Assembly (NCBI GenBank): GCA_934149105.1
Contig: CAKPDP010000003.1
Span: forward strand, 1-64,000
Length of the DNA: 64,000 nt
Direction: 5' to 3'
Origin: an uncultured Bacilli bacterium
GTDB taxonomy: Bacteria; Bacillota_I; Bacilli_A; RF39; UBA660
This document shows, piece by piece, positions 51,269 to 60,249 of this stretch. Position 1 is the first letter of the stretch; the number at the start of each line of letters is the position of its first letter. The translations under genes were made by a program, and so were the position numbers. Below the pieces are notes generated by a model, which was not told the origin of the DNA, did no database searches, and saw nothing but the letters and a program-made list of their open reading frames with translations.

Positions 51269-53137
51269 GTGAAAAAAGTAAAAAATAATAGAAAAAAAAG
51301 ATTTAGAATTTTTGATGTATTTGCTATTATGTTGTTAATAGTTACTTGTGTATTTGCTTTTGCTATATTAAAATTAGATATTTTAGTTACTAAATATTTA
51401 GTGATTGTATTTGGAATATTATTTATAATTAATTTAGTTAATATTTTCTTTATTAGGAAAGGTAAGAAAAAGTTAAAAATTTTTGCTTGTGTTTGGTCAG
51501 TGATATTTTCGGCTTTAATGATTTTGGCTTCTAATTATATTTTTAAGACAACAGGAGTCTTGAATAGTGGTAATTTAGGATATAAATCTTATAATTTTTC
51601 AGTAGTAGTACTTAAAGATAGTAATTATAAGAAAATTAAAGATTTAAAAGATAAGACAATGGCCTATTATGAGATAGATGATGTTGATAGTGAACTATTT
51701 TTAGATGAAATCATGAAGAAAGTGGAGCCAGAATTTAAGGTGGAGAGTAGTTATACAGATGCGATTGATAAATTGGCTGGAGGAGAAGTAGAGGCAGCAG
51801 TTATCGAGGACTCTTATTTAGCAATGATTAATGAGAGTGGTTATGAGAATGGTAAAATAAAGAATTTTAGTGATGATACAAAAGTTATATATACTTTTTC
51901 AATTAAAGTAAAAACGGAAGATATTTCTAAAGATTTGGATGTTACTAAGAAAGCATTCAACATTTATATAAGTGGTATGGATGAATATGGAACAGTAGCG
52001 TCAGTATCTCGAAGTGATGTTAATATTGTAGTTACTATTAATCCAGAGACAAGACAGATTTTACTTACTTCTATTCCTCGTGACTATTATGTTCAGGTTC
52101 ATGGAACGACAGGTCTTAAAGATAAGCTTACGCATGCTGGTTTGTATGGAGTAGAGTCTTCAGTTAGTACGATAGAAGATTTATTAGGAATTGAAATAAA
52201 TTATTATGTTAAGGTTAATTTTTCTAGTGTTGTAAATATCATTAACGCTATTGGAGGAGTAGATGTTTACTCAGAATATGATTTTGTTTCAGAAGATAAT
52301 TTCCATTATAGCAAAGGATATAATAAAGTAAATGGAGAAGAAGCTTTATCGTTTGCTAGGGAGAGACATGCTTTTGCTAGTGGAGATAATCAAAGAGGCA
52401 AGAATCAACAAGCTTTATTAGAGGCTGCTATTAGGAAGTGTACTAGTAGTTCGATTATTTATAAGTATAATAGTTTGCTTAAGAGTATTGATGGTAGTTT
52501 TATGACTAATATGAGTACTTCAAGAATTACATCGTTAATAAAGATGCAATTAAATGATATGAGTAAGGGTTGGACAGTTACTTCTAATAGTTTAGTAGGA
52601 GATAATGGCTCAGAGTATACTTATTCTTATTCTAAACAAAAGTTATATGTTATGATACCAGATGAAGATAGTGTTAGTGATGCTACACAAATGATTAAAG
52701 ATGTTATGAACGGAGAAAAACTAGAAAGTAGTTACGATAAAGAAGCTAGTGATGTTCATTCGGTTTATAAATCTGATAAATCAAAGAAAAATTATAGTTC
52801 ATCTAGTAATAAGAGTAATTCTAACAGTAGTAGTTCTAATTCTTCTAATAATAGTACTAACAATAATACGATAACTAATGATAGTAAGAAAGATACAACT
52901 GATGATAGTAAAAAGGATACAACAAATAATAGTGATTCTAGTGAGAAGAATAATACTATTGATAACAATAAAAAAGATAATAATAGTACTGTAACTGATG
53001 ATAAAAAGAATGATAGCAAAAAAGATGATAGTAGTACTGGTAGCAATACTAGTAATGATAAGAAAGACGATACAGATAAGAAGACAGATACAAGTGATAA
53101 TGAAAATAACAAGACAGATGTAGGAGATAATGAATAA
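51269..53137 (+). CDS. LytR-CpsA-Psr (LCP) cell-wall ligase with low-complexity tail
   Basis: 622 residues. Three N-terminal membrane helices (about 12-100), a solute-binding-like stretch (about 105-220), and the LCP domain (about 230-440) with TSIPRDYYV, DKLTHAGLYG and FARERHAF, the arginine/aspartate set that binds polyprenyl phosphate. LCP enzymes attach teichoic acids or polysaccharides to peptidoglycan. From about 500 to the end the protein is almost only Ser, Asn, Asp, Lys and Thr with imperfect DSKKDTT repeats, probably a wall-spanning tail. TGGTGAT lies 4 nt before GTG 51269; ATG 51263 is the alternative. Confidence 0.92.
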   Translation: MKKVKNNRKKRFRIFDVFAIMLLIVTCVFAFAILKLDILVTKYLVIVFGILFIINLVNIFFIRKGKKKLKIFACVWSVIFSALMILASNYIFKTTGVLNSGNLGYKSYNFSVVVLKDSNYKKIKDLKDKTMAYYEIDDVDSELFLDEIMKKVEPEFKVESSYTDAIDKLAGGEVEAAVIEDSYLAMINESGYENGKIKNFSDDTKVIYTFSIKVKTEDISKDLDVTKKAFNIYISGMDEYGTVASVSRSDVNIVVTINPETRQILLTSIPRDYYVQVHGTTGLKDKLTHAGLYGVESSVSTIEDLLGIEINYYVKVNFSSVVNIINAIGGVDVYSEYDFVSEDNFHYSKGYNKVNGEEALSFARERHAFASGDNQRGKNQQALLEAAIRKCTSSSIIYKYNSLLKSIDGSFMTNMSTSRITSLIKMQLNDMSKGWTVTSNSLVGDNGSEYTYSYSKQKLYVMIPDEDSVSDATQMIKDVMNGEKLESSYDKEASDVHSVYKSDKSKKNYSSSSNKSNSNSSSSNSSNNSTNNNTITNDSKKDTTDDSKKDTTNNSDSSEKNNTIDNNKKDNNSTVTDDKKNDSKKDDSSTGSNTSNDKKDDTDKKTDTSDNENNKTDVGDNE

Positions 53138-53165
53138 AGTAACGGGTTGTCCGTTGCTTTTTTTT
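53136..53165 (+). terminator. Terminator after the LCP gene
   Basis: AAAGTAACGG (53136-53145) pairs with CCGTTGCTTT (53151-53160, one G-U), T-tract. Confidence 0.85.
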
Positions 53166-53200
53166 AGGGGTTGTTGTATAATTTTAGATAGGTGATTTAT

Positions 53201-54469
53201 ATGAAGATGTCAAGAATAGGCTTTAAAAGTACAAAACTTAAAGATCTAGATGAAATGTTTCCAGCTCAGGATATACTTATTAAGACTAATCAATTAGTTA
53301 TGTATGAGAGTGGTATATATGGATATGATTATGTTCCTTATATGGTAGAAGAAAAAGTTAAACAGATTATTACGGAAGAATTGGATAAGGTTTCTTGTGT
53401 TAAAGTTAATTTACCTTTATTACAACCAGCTAATATTTGGAAGAAGTCTGGGCGTTGGGATAAATATATAGAAGAAGGAGTTATGTTTACTGTCGAGACT
53501 GATAAGAGTTCTTATGGTTTAGCACCAACAGCAGAAGAAGCAATAGTAGAATTTGCGAAGAAGAGATTAACTAGTTATAAGAGTATGCCAGTTACTTATT
53601 ATCAAATAGGAGAAAAGTTTAGAAACGAAATTAGAACAAGAGGCTTTTTACTTAGAGGTAAAACTTTTACGATGATGGATGCTTATAGTTTTGATGTATC
53701 TTTAGAAGATTCTATTAAGAGTTATGATAAGATAAGAGAAGCTTATTTTAATATCTTTAATCGTTTAGGATTAGAAGTTATTCCAGTCATAGCGGATAAT
53801 GGATCGATTGGTGGTAAGAAGAGCGAAGAATTTATGGTTCTTACGGATAGTGGTGAAGATAGAATTTTAGTAGATAAAGAGACGGGAAGAGCTTTTAATA
53901 TAGAAATATTAGAAAAAGAAAATTATCAAGAATATTTAAAGTGTGAATATGGTCTTACTAATTTATCTAATTTAGAAGAAAAAAGAGCAATGGAACTAGG
54001 ACATATCTTTCAATTAGGTGATAAGTATTCAGCTACTATGGATGCTAAGTTTACGACTAAAGATAATCAAATGCAACCTTATTACATGGGATGTTATGGA
54101 ATTGGAGTTAGTAGAGTAGTAGCACTTTTATATGAAAAAAATGTTATTATAGAAAATGGGAAGGTTACAGGTATATGTTTACCAGAGGTAGTATCGCCTT
54201 TTAAATTATATATTGTTATGAAGTTGGATAATCAAAAGAAAGTAGAAGAGGCTTTAAGATTATATGAAGTGTTATCTAATAAGGGAATAAAAGTTATGTT
54301 AGATGATAGAGATTTAAGTATAGGTTCTAAGATAAAAGATGCTAAGGTATTGGGTGTTCCTTATGTGGCAATATTAGGTGATAATACTGAAGATGGTCAA
54401 TTTGAGATCGAGAATAATAGAACATCTGAGAAGATTGTAGTTAAATTAGAAGAGTATTTAGAACATTAG
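53201..54469 (+). CDS. proS: Prolyl-tRNA synthetase without editing (INS) domain
   Basis: 422 residues. Class II core motifs: motif 2 EKFRNEIRTRG...FTMMDAYSF, and motif 3 GCYGIGVSRVVALL; C-terminal anticodon domain with DDRDLSIGSKIKDAK. Bacterial-type ProS is about 570 residues because an INS editing domain of about 150-180 residues sits between motifs 2 and 3; here the EEFMVLTDSGED segment runs on to motif 3 with only about 75 residues between. So cis-editing of Ala-tRNA(Pro) is missing. GGTGAT lies 4 nt before ATG 53201. Confidence 0.94.
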   Translation: MKMSRIGFKSTKLKDLDEMFPAQDILIKTNQLVMYESGIYGYDYVPYMVEEKVKQIITEELDKVSCVKVNLPLLQPANIWKKSGRWDKYIEEGVMFTVETDKSSYGLAPTAEEAIVEFAKKRLTSYKSMPVTYYQIGEKFRNEIRTRGFLLRGKTFTMMDAYSFDVSLEDSIKSYDKIREAYFNIFNRLGLEVIPVIADNGSIGGKKSEEFMVLTDSGEDRILVDKETGRAFNIEILEKENYQEYLKCEYGLTNLSNLEEKRAMELGHIFQLGDKYSATMDAKFTTKDNQMQPYYMGCYGIGVSRVVALLYEKNVIIENGKVTGICLPEVVSPFKLYIVMKLDNQKKVEEALRLYEVLSNKGIKVMLDDRDLSIGSKIKDAKVLGVPYVAILGDNTEDGQFEIENNRTSEKIVVKLEEYLEH

Positions 54470-54524
54470 ATTAAGCAGGGAGTAGAATAGTTTTACAACA
54501 TTAAGATAAATATTAATTTTAATT

Positions 54525-54595
54525 ACTGTTAGTTAATGGTAATTATAAGAAAAACAGTTATTCATCCCCTATTGGGGAGTAACTGTTTTCTTTAT
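54525..54595 (+). terminator. Terminator/attenuator-like structure before aspS
   Basis: AAAACAGTTA (54551-54560) pairs with TAACTGTTTT (54580-54589), with an inner CCCC/GGGG hairpin (54566-54569, 54574-54577), then CTTT. An upstream ACTGTT (54525-54530) can pair with AACAGT of the left arm, giving a possible alternative fold. aspS starts 20 nt after. Confidence 0.65.
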
Positions 54596-54609
54596 TAGGA
54601 GGAAGAAAG

Positions 54610-56355
54610 ATGGAAAAGATTAAGAGTTATAATTTGAGCAATTTAGGAGAAAAAGTTAATATTAATGGCTGGGTTTCAAAGATTAGGAATTTAGGAGGAT
54701 TAATATTTATTGATTTAAGGAATAGATCAGGTATTATTCAAGTGGTAGTAAGACCAGAGAATGAATGTTATAAAGTAGCAGAGAATTTAAAAAATGAGTA
54801 TGTTATTAAGGTATCAGGAATAATTGTTGAGAGAGAAAATAAGAATAAGAATTTAGCTAGTGGAGAGATAGAAGTTGAAGTTAAAGAATTGGTACTTATT
54901 AATAAAGCAAAAGAGGTTCCTTTTGCGATTAGTGATGATACTAATGCTTTAGAAGATACAAGACTTAAATATAGATATTTAGATTTAAGAAGAGAGAGTT
55001 TAAAGAATAATTTTGTTGTTAGAAATAAGATTACTTGGACGATCAGGAAGTTCTTAAATGAACTAGATTTCTTGGAAGTAGAGACACCAGTTTTGTGTAA
55101 GTCGACACCAGAAGGAGCTAGAGATTATTTAGTTCCTAGTAGAGTTAATAAGGGAAAGTTTTATGCTCTTCCTCAATCACCACAATTATTTAAACAATTA
55201 TTAATGATTGGAGGCTTTGAGAGATATTTTCAGATTGCTAAGTGTTTTAGAGATGAAGATTTAAGAGCGGATAGACAGCCAGAATTTACTCAGGTAGATG
55301 TAGAGATGTCTTTTGTTAAGGAAGAAGATGTTATGGCTTTAGGTGAAGAGTTAGTAGCCAGAGTATTTAAAGAGGTTAAGAATATAGATATTAAGTTACC
55401 ACTTAGAAAGATGAAATATGTAGAGGCTATGGATAAGTATGGATCAGATAAGCCAGATCTTAGATTTGAAATGGAGATACAAGATATTACTGAGTGTTTT
55501 AAAGAAACAGAGTTTACAGTGTTTAAGAATGTTTTAGAGAATAAGGGAATTATTAATGCTTTGGTAGTTAGAGGGGAAGCTTCTAATTATTCAAGAAAAG
55601 ATCTAGATAAGCTTACGGAATTTGCTAAAACATATAAGGCTTCAGGACTTGCTTATTTGAAATATCAAGATAGTGTTACAGGATCTATTGTTAAGGTTTT
55701 GAAAGAAGAAGAGATAGAAGATATAAAGAAGAAATTAGATATTAGAGATAATGATCTAGTACTTATAGTATCAGGTAATTATAATGTTGTTAAAAATTCT
55801 TTAGGGGCTTTGAGATGTAAGTTAGGACATGATCTAGGATTAATTAAGAAAGATAGTTATGAATTATTATGGGTAGTAGATTTTCCTTCTTTTGAATGGA
55901 GTGAAGAAGAAAAGAGATTTGTAGCGTGTCATCATCCATTTACAATGCCTAAAGATAGTGATGTAGATAAGTTACTTACGGATAAAGCTAATTGTTATAG
56001 TAAAGCTTATGATATAGTAATTAATGGATATGAAGCAGGAGGAGGATCTATTCGTATTCATGATGAGAAAGTACAAGAAATTATGTTCAAGGCCTTAGAA
56101 TTATCAGAAGAAGATATCAAAGAGAAGTTTGGTTTCTTTGTGGAGGCTTTAAAATATGGATGTCCACCACACGGAGGATTTGCTTTGGGGTTAGATAGAT
56201 TAACAATGCTATTAACAAATACAGATAATATTAGAGATGTTATAGCATTTCCGAAGACAGCGTCCGCTACAGATTTAATGAGTGAATGCCCTAATAAAGT
56301 TTCAGAGAAACAATTAGAAGAATTAGGAATAGAGATAGCTAAGAATATTAGGTAG
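54610..56355 (+). CDS. aspS: Aspartyl-tRNA synthetase
   Basis: 581 residues, bacterial type: N-terminal OB fold (about 1-105), motif 2 [16 protein letters not shown], the GAD-type insertion, and motif 3 [22 protein letters not shown] precedes the ATG. hisS, its common neighbour, is absent; proS is upstream instead. Whether it is discriminating (Asp only) or not cannot be told from sequence alone. Confidence 0.96.
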   Translation: MEKIKSYNLSNLGEKVNINGWVSKIRNLGGLIFIDLRNRSGIIQVVVRPENECYKVAENLKNEYVIKVSGIIVERENKNKNLASGEIEVEVKELVLINKAKEVPFAISDDTNALEDTRLKYRYLDLRRESLKNNFVVRNKITWTIRKFLNELDFLEVETPVLCKSTPEGARDYLVPSRVNKGKFYALPQSPQLFKQLLMIGGFERYFQIAKCFRDEDLRADRQPEFTQVDVEMSFVKEEDVMALGEELVARVFKEVKNIDIKLPLRKMKYVEAMDKYGSDKPDLRFEMEIQDITECFKETEFTVFKNVLENKGIINALVVRGEASNYSRKDLDKLTEFAKTYKASGLAYLKYQDSVTGSIVKVLKEEEIEDIKKKLDIRDNDLVLIVSGNYNVVKNSLGALRCKLGHDLGLIKKDSYELLWVVDFPSFEWSEEEKRFVACHHPFTMPKDSDVDKLLTDKANCYSKAYDIVINGYEAGGGSIRIHDEKVQEIMFKALELSEEDIKEKFGFFVEALKYGCPPHGGFALGLDRLTMLLTNTDNIRDVIAFPKTASATDLMSECPNKVSEKQLEELGIEIAKNIR

Positions 56356-56364
56356 ATGTAAGAT

Positions 56365-57114
56365 ATGAATTATGATATGAGTTTTGATTTATTAGAAATA
56401 TTAGGGAATACTAGTAAAGAAGTGGGAATTGATCCTTATAGAGATGGAAGAATGCGTTGTTTTTGCATGACAATGAGTGAAATAGGAATGGGAGTTCTTA
56501 GAGAAGTAGATTTTGCAGGGGAAGATGATTCTAAAGATTTAGGCATAAGACTAGGAGATAGTAGAAGATTTCAAGTAAAAGTAGCTAGTTATAATAAATG
56601 GTATTATTTTGGAGAAGCTTTACCTAATTATGAGATTATACTTAATAATAAAGGGAATAATACTTATATAGATGGTAAGGTTTTAGTAGGAGCCGAGACA
56701 GAGGGTTTTGCTAAAGAATTTTATTTATGTGGAAGAACTATTAGTGATCAGGGATTATATATAATTAATAGTTTAAAAATAAATAGAGATAATGAAGAAA
56801 ATAATGATGTTAAAACGATGAGAGTTAGTGTTAGTTATTATGATAGAGAGGCTTTAGAATATATTGAAAAGAAAGTTAAGGATAAAAGGTTAGGAGTAAT
56901 AGGGGATATTAGTCTAGATAAAGATGAGTTTGAGATAGTTAGTAGTCCTAAAGATATATATAATATTTCTCATGTATTACCAGATAGAACTTGGGAAGGA
57001 GATATTTCCTTTAATCAATTATTTAAAGATGGCGGTAATTATCTAGAAATAATTATGAATGATAAAGAAATAAATAAAGATAAAGAAGTTAAAACGTTAA
57101 GTCTTAAGAAATAA
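56365..57114 (+). CDS. Hypothetical soluble protein
   Basis: 249 residues, not recognised, no signal or membrane helix. Starts 9 nt after aspS, so probably co-transcribed. Predicted beta-rich with Tyr/Asp/Gly-rich stretches (KWYYFGEALPNYEIIL, AKEFYLCGRTISDQGLYII) and a charged C-terminus. Ribosome site is weak (TAGG with long spacing). Confidence 0.72.
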   Translation: MNYDMSFDLLEILGNTSKEVGIDPYRDGRMRCFCMTMSEIGMGVLREVDFAGEDDSKDLGIRLGDSRRFQVKVASYNKWYYFGEALPNYEIILNNKGNNTYIDGKVLVGAETEGFAKEFYLCGRTISDQGLYIINSLKINRDNEENNDVKTMRVSVSYYDREALEYIEKKVKDKRLGVIGDISLDKDEFEIVSSPKDIYNISHVLPDRTWEGDISFNQLFKDGGNYLEIIMNDKEINKDKEVKTLSLKK

Positions 57115-57196
57115 AAATAGATAATAGTAATATTTGATGAGAAATAATTCTAGTAACTCTAGAGTTTAAAAAGCTTGTTCTTTATTAATATTTTAA

Positions 57197-57236
57197 AAAA
57201 TAACCTTTTCAAAAAGAACTGGTTATTTTATTTTTT
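57197..57236 (+). terminator. Terminator after the aspS operon
   Basis: AAAATAACC (57197-57205) pairs with GGTTATTTT (57221-57229), followed by TTTTTT. Confidence 0.78.
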
Positions 57237-57368
57237 AATCTTTTTATAGGTGATTTTTAATTTTCTTCTGATAAAGTTTAAAAGCATGGCAGTATAGAAA
57301 TACCTTATATTATTAACTAAAGGATAATATAGTGGAGTGTAAAGTAGTAACTAATTAGTTAAGATGTA
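57237..57368. other. Non-coding spacer
   Basis: No credible ORF. CTAAAGGATA occurs at 57317-57326 and again at 57406-57415 at the start of the 6S-like RNA; no other structure seen. Confidence 0.5.
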
Positions 57369-57397
57369 TTTACTTATTATTTTATTGATGATATACT
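57369..57397 (+). promoter_or_regulatory. Promoter of the 6S-like RNA
   Basis: TTTACT (57369-57374), 17-nt spacer, TATACT (57392-57397). Confidence 0.6.
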
Positions 57398-57403
57398 TGT
57401 ATT

Positions 57404-57614
57404 AGCTAAAGGATACGATATCTTTATTTTAAAACCTACAAAAGATATTAGGGAACTGAGACATATTTTGGGTGTTGAATACTTATATTTATATAAGGAT
57501 CCTGAACGGAATATCGAGGTTTACCACCGTGTTGTGTGCGCGGGTTTTATCTTTCGAGTGTCGGTTCTTTGGTAAATATTTATATTTGGCAAGCACATTA
57601 GTGCTTGCTTTTTT
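57404..57614 (+). ncRNA. ssrS: Structured RNA, probable 6S RNA
   Basis: About 210 nt with own promoter and a strong terminator, clearly richer in GC than the surroundings and with no plausible protein (in-frame Arg/Cys runs). A long-range stem GAACTG-AG-ACA (57453-57463) with TGT-CGGTTC (about 57560-57568) encloses a CTTATATTTATATAAG hairpin and GC-rich internal pairs, giving a long rod with an open middle. It lies between aspS and tcdA (yrvM), where Bacillus has the 6S RNA gene bsrA. Identity rests on position and shape; a covariance search would decide. Confidence 0.62.
57589..57614 (+). terminator. Terminator of the 6S-like RNA
   Basis: GCAAGCAC (57589-57596), ATTA loop, GTGCTTGC (57601-57608), T-tract. 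Confidence 0.9.
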
Positions 57615-57627
57615 AAAAGGTGGAAGA

Positions 57628-58332
57628 ATGAGGCAATTTGAGAGATTTATTAGATTAGTGGGAGAAGATAATTATAATAAAATTAAAAGTAAAAAAATTT
57701 TAGTAATAGGATTAGGCGGAGTTGGAGGGTATAGTGTTATATCTTTAATTAGAAGTGGAATAGAGGATATAACAATTGTAGATTATGATGTTATAGATAT
57801 TTCTAATTTAAATAGACAAATAATTACAAATGTTAAGAATATTGGAATGAAGAAGACAGATGTAATGGAAGAAGAAATATTAAAAGTTAATCCTGAATGT
57901 AAAATTAAAAAGATTGATATGAAGGTTAGTGAGAATAATTACCAAGAATTATTTGCTGATAGTAATTATGATTATGTTATAGACGCTTGTGATACTGTTA
58001 GGGTTAAAAAAGAATTGATAAGATATTGTACTAGTCATAAGATAAAGATTATTTCTTGTATGGGAGCAGGTAAAAAATTAGATCCTAGTAAGTTAGAGAT
58101 TACAGATATTAGAAAGACTAGTTATGATCCTATTTGTAAGAGTATTAGGAAGTTTGTGAAGGATAATAAAATTAAAGAAAAGATACCAGTAGTTTATTCA
58201 AAAGAAAGTCCTTGGAATACAGGAAATGTTATAGGATCTTTTTGTCCAGTAGTGGCTTGTGCTGGTATGTATCTTAGTAGTTATGTTTTAAATGATATTA
58301 TTAAAGGGGAAAGTAATGATGATAGAGATTAA
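57628..58332 (+). CDS. tcdA: tRNA threonylcarbamoyladenosine dehydratase TcdA (YrvM)
   Basis: 234 residues, E1-like (ThiF/HesA) ATPase: VIGLGGVGGYSV, DYDVIDISNLNRQ, DACDTVRVK and SCMGAGKKLDP. TcdA cyclises t6A to ct6A at position 37 of ANN-decoding tRNAs. The family normally starts RFxRxxxLxG; here MRQFERFIRLVG at 57628 with AAGGTGG 6 nt before. The same frame runs open into the upstream RNA gene, which is not coding. Confidence 0.94.
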   Translation: MRQFERFIRLVGEDNYNKIKSKKILVIGLGGVGGYSVISLIRSGIEDITIVDYDVIDISNLNRQIITNVKNIGMKKTDVMEEEILKVNPECKIKKIDMKVSENNYQELFADSNYDYVIDACDTVRVKKELIRYCTSHKIKIISCMGAGKKLDPSKLEITDIRKTSYDPICKSIRKFVKDNKIKEKIPVVYSKESPWNTGNVIGSFCPVVACAGMYLSSYVLNDIIKGESNDDRD

Positions 58333-59191
58333 TAATTATGTTAGGGAAATAGAAAGTAAAGATATAAAATTTTTAGCTAAAGAAAGAGATAAGGATTGTA
58401 ATAAAGGTAGTTTTGGGAAGGCTGGTATTTGGGGTGGTAGTATTAATTATTCTGGATCTTTGAAATTAGCGGCTAAGGCCGCAGGTAGGTGTGGTTGTGG
58501 TATTAGTGAAGTTATTGTAAGAAGAGAGTTAGTTTCAGAGATAGTACCGGGATTATTAGAACAAACGATGCAGATATTAGATGATGATAATAGTAATATA
58601 TTAGAGATAGTTAGATCTTTAGATAGTGTTACTATAGGTATGGGCCTTTTAGATAATGATATAAATAGAGAGGGATTAAGAACTATTTTAAATAATTATC
58701 AAGGAAGAGTGGTTATTGATGCGGGTGGTTTAAATATTTTGGCTACTATGGATCTAGATATTCTTAAGAACAGTTCTTCGAAAATTGTTATTACTCCTCA
58801 TTTAAAAGAATTTTCAAGGTTAGTGAAGTTATCTATAGAAGAGATTAAGAAGAATTCTAAGGAAATTGTTAGAGAATTTGCTAAAAAATATAATATTATT
58901 GTTTTGCTTAAGGGACCTACTACTATTATTAGTGATGGGGAGTTAGTATATTTAGTTAAGAGAGGATGTCCTGGTATGGCTACTGCTGGTAGTGGAGATG
59001 TTTTAGCGGGCATTTTAGGGGGATTTTTGGCTTATAATGAGTTAAATCTATTAACTATAGCAGGTGGTGCTTATATAGCTTCTATAGCGGGAGAATTAGC
59101 TCAAGAAGAGTATACTGATATTAGTATGATGGCTGGAGATACTATAGAAATGATACCTAAGGCTATAAAGAAGATTAGAAAGGAAGGATAA
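58316..59191 (+). CDS. nnrD: ADP/ATP-dependent NAD(P)H-hydrate dehydratase
   Basis: 291 residues, ribokinase-like carbohydrate kinase family (YjeF C-terminal domain, NnrD). KGSFGKAGIWGGS, VIDAGGLNIL, ITPHLKEFSRL, LLKGPTTII and the signature GMATAGSGDVLAGILGG. It dehydrates damaged NAD(P)H (hydrates). The epimerase half (NnrE) is not fused. AAAGGGGA precedes ATG 58316/58319; overlaps tcdA by 17 nt. Confidence 0.93.
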   Translation: MMIEINNYVREIESKDIKFLAKERDKDCNKGSFGKAGIWGGSINYSGSLKLAAKAAGRCGCGISEVIVRRELVSEIVPGLLEQTMQILDDDNSNILEIVRSLDSVTIGMGLLDNDINREGLRTILNNYQGRVVIDAGGLNILATMDLDILKNSSSKIVITPHLKEFSRLVKLSIEEIKKNSKEIVREFAKKYNIIVLLKGPTTIISDGELVYLVKRGCPGMATAGSGDVLAGILGGFLAYNELNLLTIAGGAYIASIAGELAQEEYTDISMMAGDTIEMIPKAIKKIRKEG

Positions 59192-59205
59192 GGATAGTAG
59201 TAGAT

Positions 59206-60060
59206 ATGAATAATAATATAAAATTAAAGTCTTTTAAAGAGATAATGAATAGTAATGATAATAGTATTGCTACAACTAAAGATAATAATATTTATAAACT
59301 TACTGGTAATATATATAATGGTTATGAAGATGGAATAGAAACAATATCTTTAAATACTAAAAGTAGTAAGAAAAATTTAACTTTAGAGTATGTTAAAGGA
59401 CAAAATAATTTAAATATTAATTTAGAGGATATGGTTAAGAATAATCTATTTGATTATAATAAATATAATACGATGTTAGAAGAATATTTAGATAATTGTG
59501 ATAGTAAGAGAGATAAAGCTTCTGTTAGTGCTTTATTCTTAGCGACAATCATGCCAAAAATGAATTATTTTTGGGGTGGTGGTCATGGCGAAGACAAAGT
59601 TAGTTTGGGAATAGATTCTAATTGGGGAAAGCCTTCTTTAGTAACGGCTAGTGGCAGTGATAATACGGGAAATTATATTCCAAAATCTTTAGATTGTTCA
59701 GGATTTATATCATGGTGTTTTAAACAGGCAGGAATAGATGATACTAAAACAGATTTATTATCTTCAGATTTTTTAGAATTAGGAACTGAATATAAGGTTA
59801 CGGATAAAGAGGTTACTAATGTTTTAAAAGTAGGGGATTTGGCTTATATGGAAGGTCATATTGGTATGGTTATTGATGTTGACAGTAAGGATAATTTAGT
59901 TACGGTAGCTCATTGTTCGGGATCAGGTGGTGGTATGAATATCACTACTATTAGTACGGAGACGGGACTTATTACTAATGATGAAACGGGAAGTGATATT
60001 AATAGAGTAGGGAAGGAGTATTTTACAGATTTTATTGTCTTGGATTATGATAATTTATAA
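59206..60060 (+). CDS. NlpC/P60-type cysteine peptidase domain protein
   Basis: 284 residues. The catalytic domain occupies about 115-284: WGGG near 122, SLDCSGFISWCF with the catalytic Cys near 164, GHIGMVID with His near 216, and VAHCSG near 235. Such enzymes cut peptidoglycan stem peptides. There is no signal peptide or membrane helix at the N-terminus (polar MNNNIKLKSFKEIMNSN), which is unusual; it may be exported otherwise, packed in spores, or act on another substrate. Confidence 0.82.
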   Translation: MNNNIKLKSFKEIMNSNDNSIATTKDNNIYKLTGNIYNGYEDGIETISLNTKSSKKNLTLEYVKGQNNLNINLEDMVKNNLFDYNKYNTMLEEYLDNCDSKRDKASVSALFLATIMPKMNYFWGGGHGEDKVSLGIDSNWGKPSLVTASGSDNTGNYIPKSLDCSGFISWCFKQAGIDDTKTDLLSSDFLELGTEYKVTDKEVTNVLKVGDLAYMEGHIGMVIDVDSKDNLVTVAHCSGSGGGMNITTISTETGLITNDETGSDINRVGKEYFTDFIVLDYDNL

Positions 60061-60096
60061 GAAAAAGGACATAATTAAAAGTAGGTGTATCATATT

Positions 60097-60231
60097 GTGA
60101 ATAAAGAAAAAGTAAAAAATATATTTAAAAGAGAAAATATTGAAATTAAAGAATTAAATAGGGCAACAAATTCTTTTAATTCAATTGTTAGAAAATATTT
60201 GGAAAAATTAAATAAAACAGGACATATTTAA
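60097..60231 (+). CDS. Putative 44-residue protein
   Basis: GTG start with AGGTGT 8 nt upstream. Reads MNKEKVKNIFKRENIEIKEL then a helical, basic remainder ending KTGHI. Not recognised. Its stop lies in the loop of a terminator (60219-60249). An AGGACATA copy also precedes it at 60067. Plausible gene but short. Confidence 0.45.
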   Translation: MNKEKVKNIFKRENIEIKELNRATNSFNSIVRKYLEKLNKTGHI

Positions 60232-60249
60232 GAGATAAAACTATGTCCT
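60219..60249. terminator. Bidirectional terminator
   Basis: AGGACATA (60219-60226) pairs with TATGTCCT (60242-60249), T-rich on both sides; it ends the 44-residue frame and rarA. A further AGGACATA lies at 60067-60074. Confidence 0.7.

Noticed and set aside
52792..53112. 106-codon frame on the minus strand
   Set aside because: Mirror of the Ser/Asn/Asp low-complexity tail of the LCP protein; product would be almost only Leu/Ser/Val.
54470..54609. T-box riboswitch before aspS
   Set aside because: No AGGGTGGNACCGCG-type T-box sequence and no specifier stem; only a terminator-like structure.
57472..57627. Open extension of the tcdA frame upstream of 57628
   Set aside because: It crosses a terminator and a GC-rich structured RNA, and the family N-terminus begins at 57628 with a good ribosome site.
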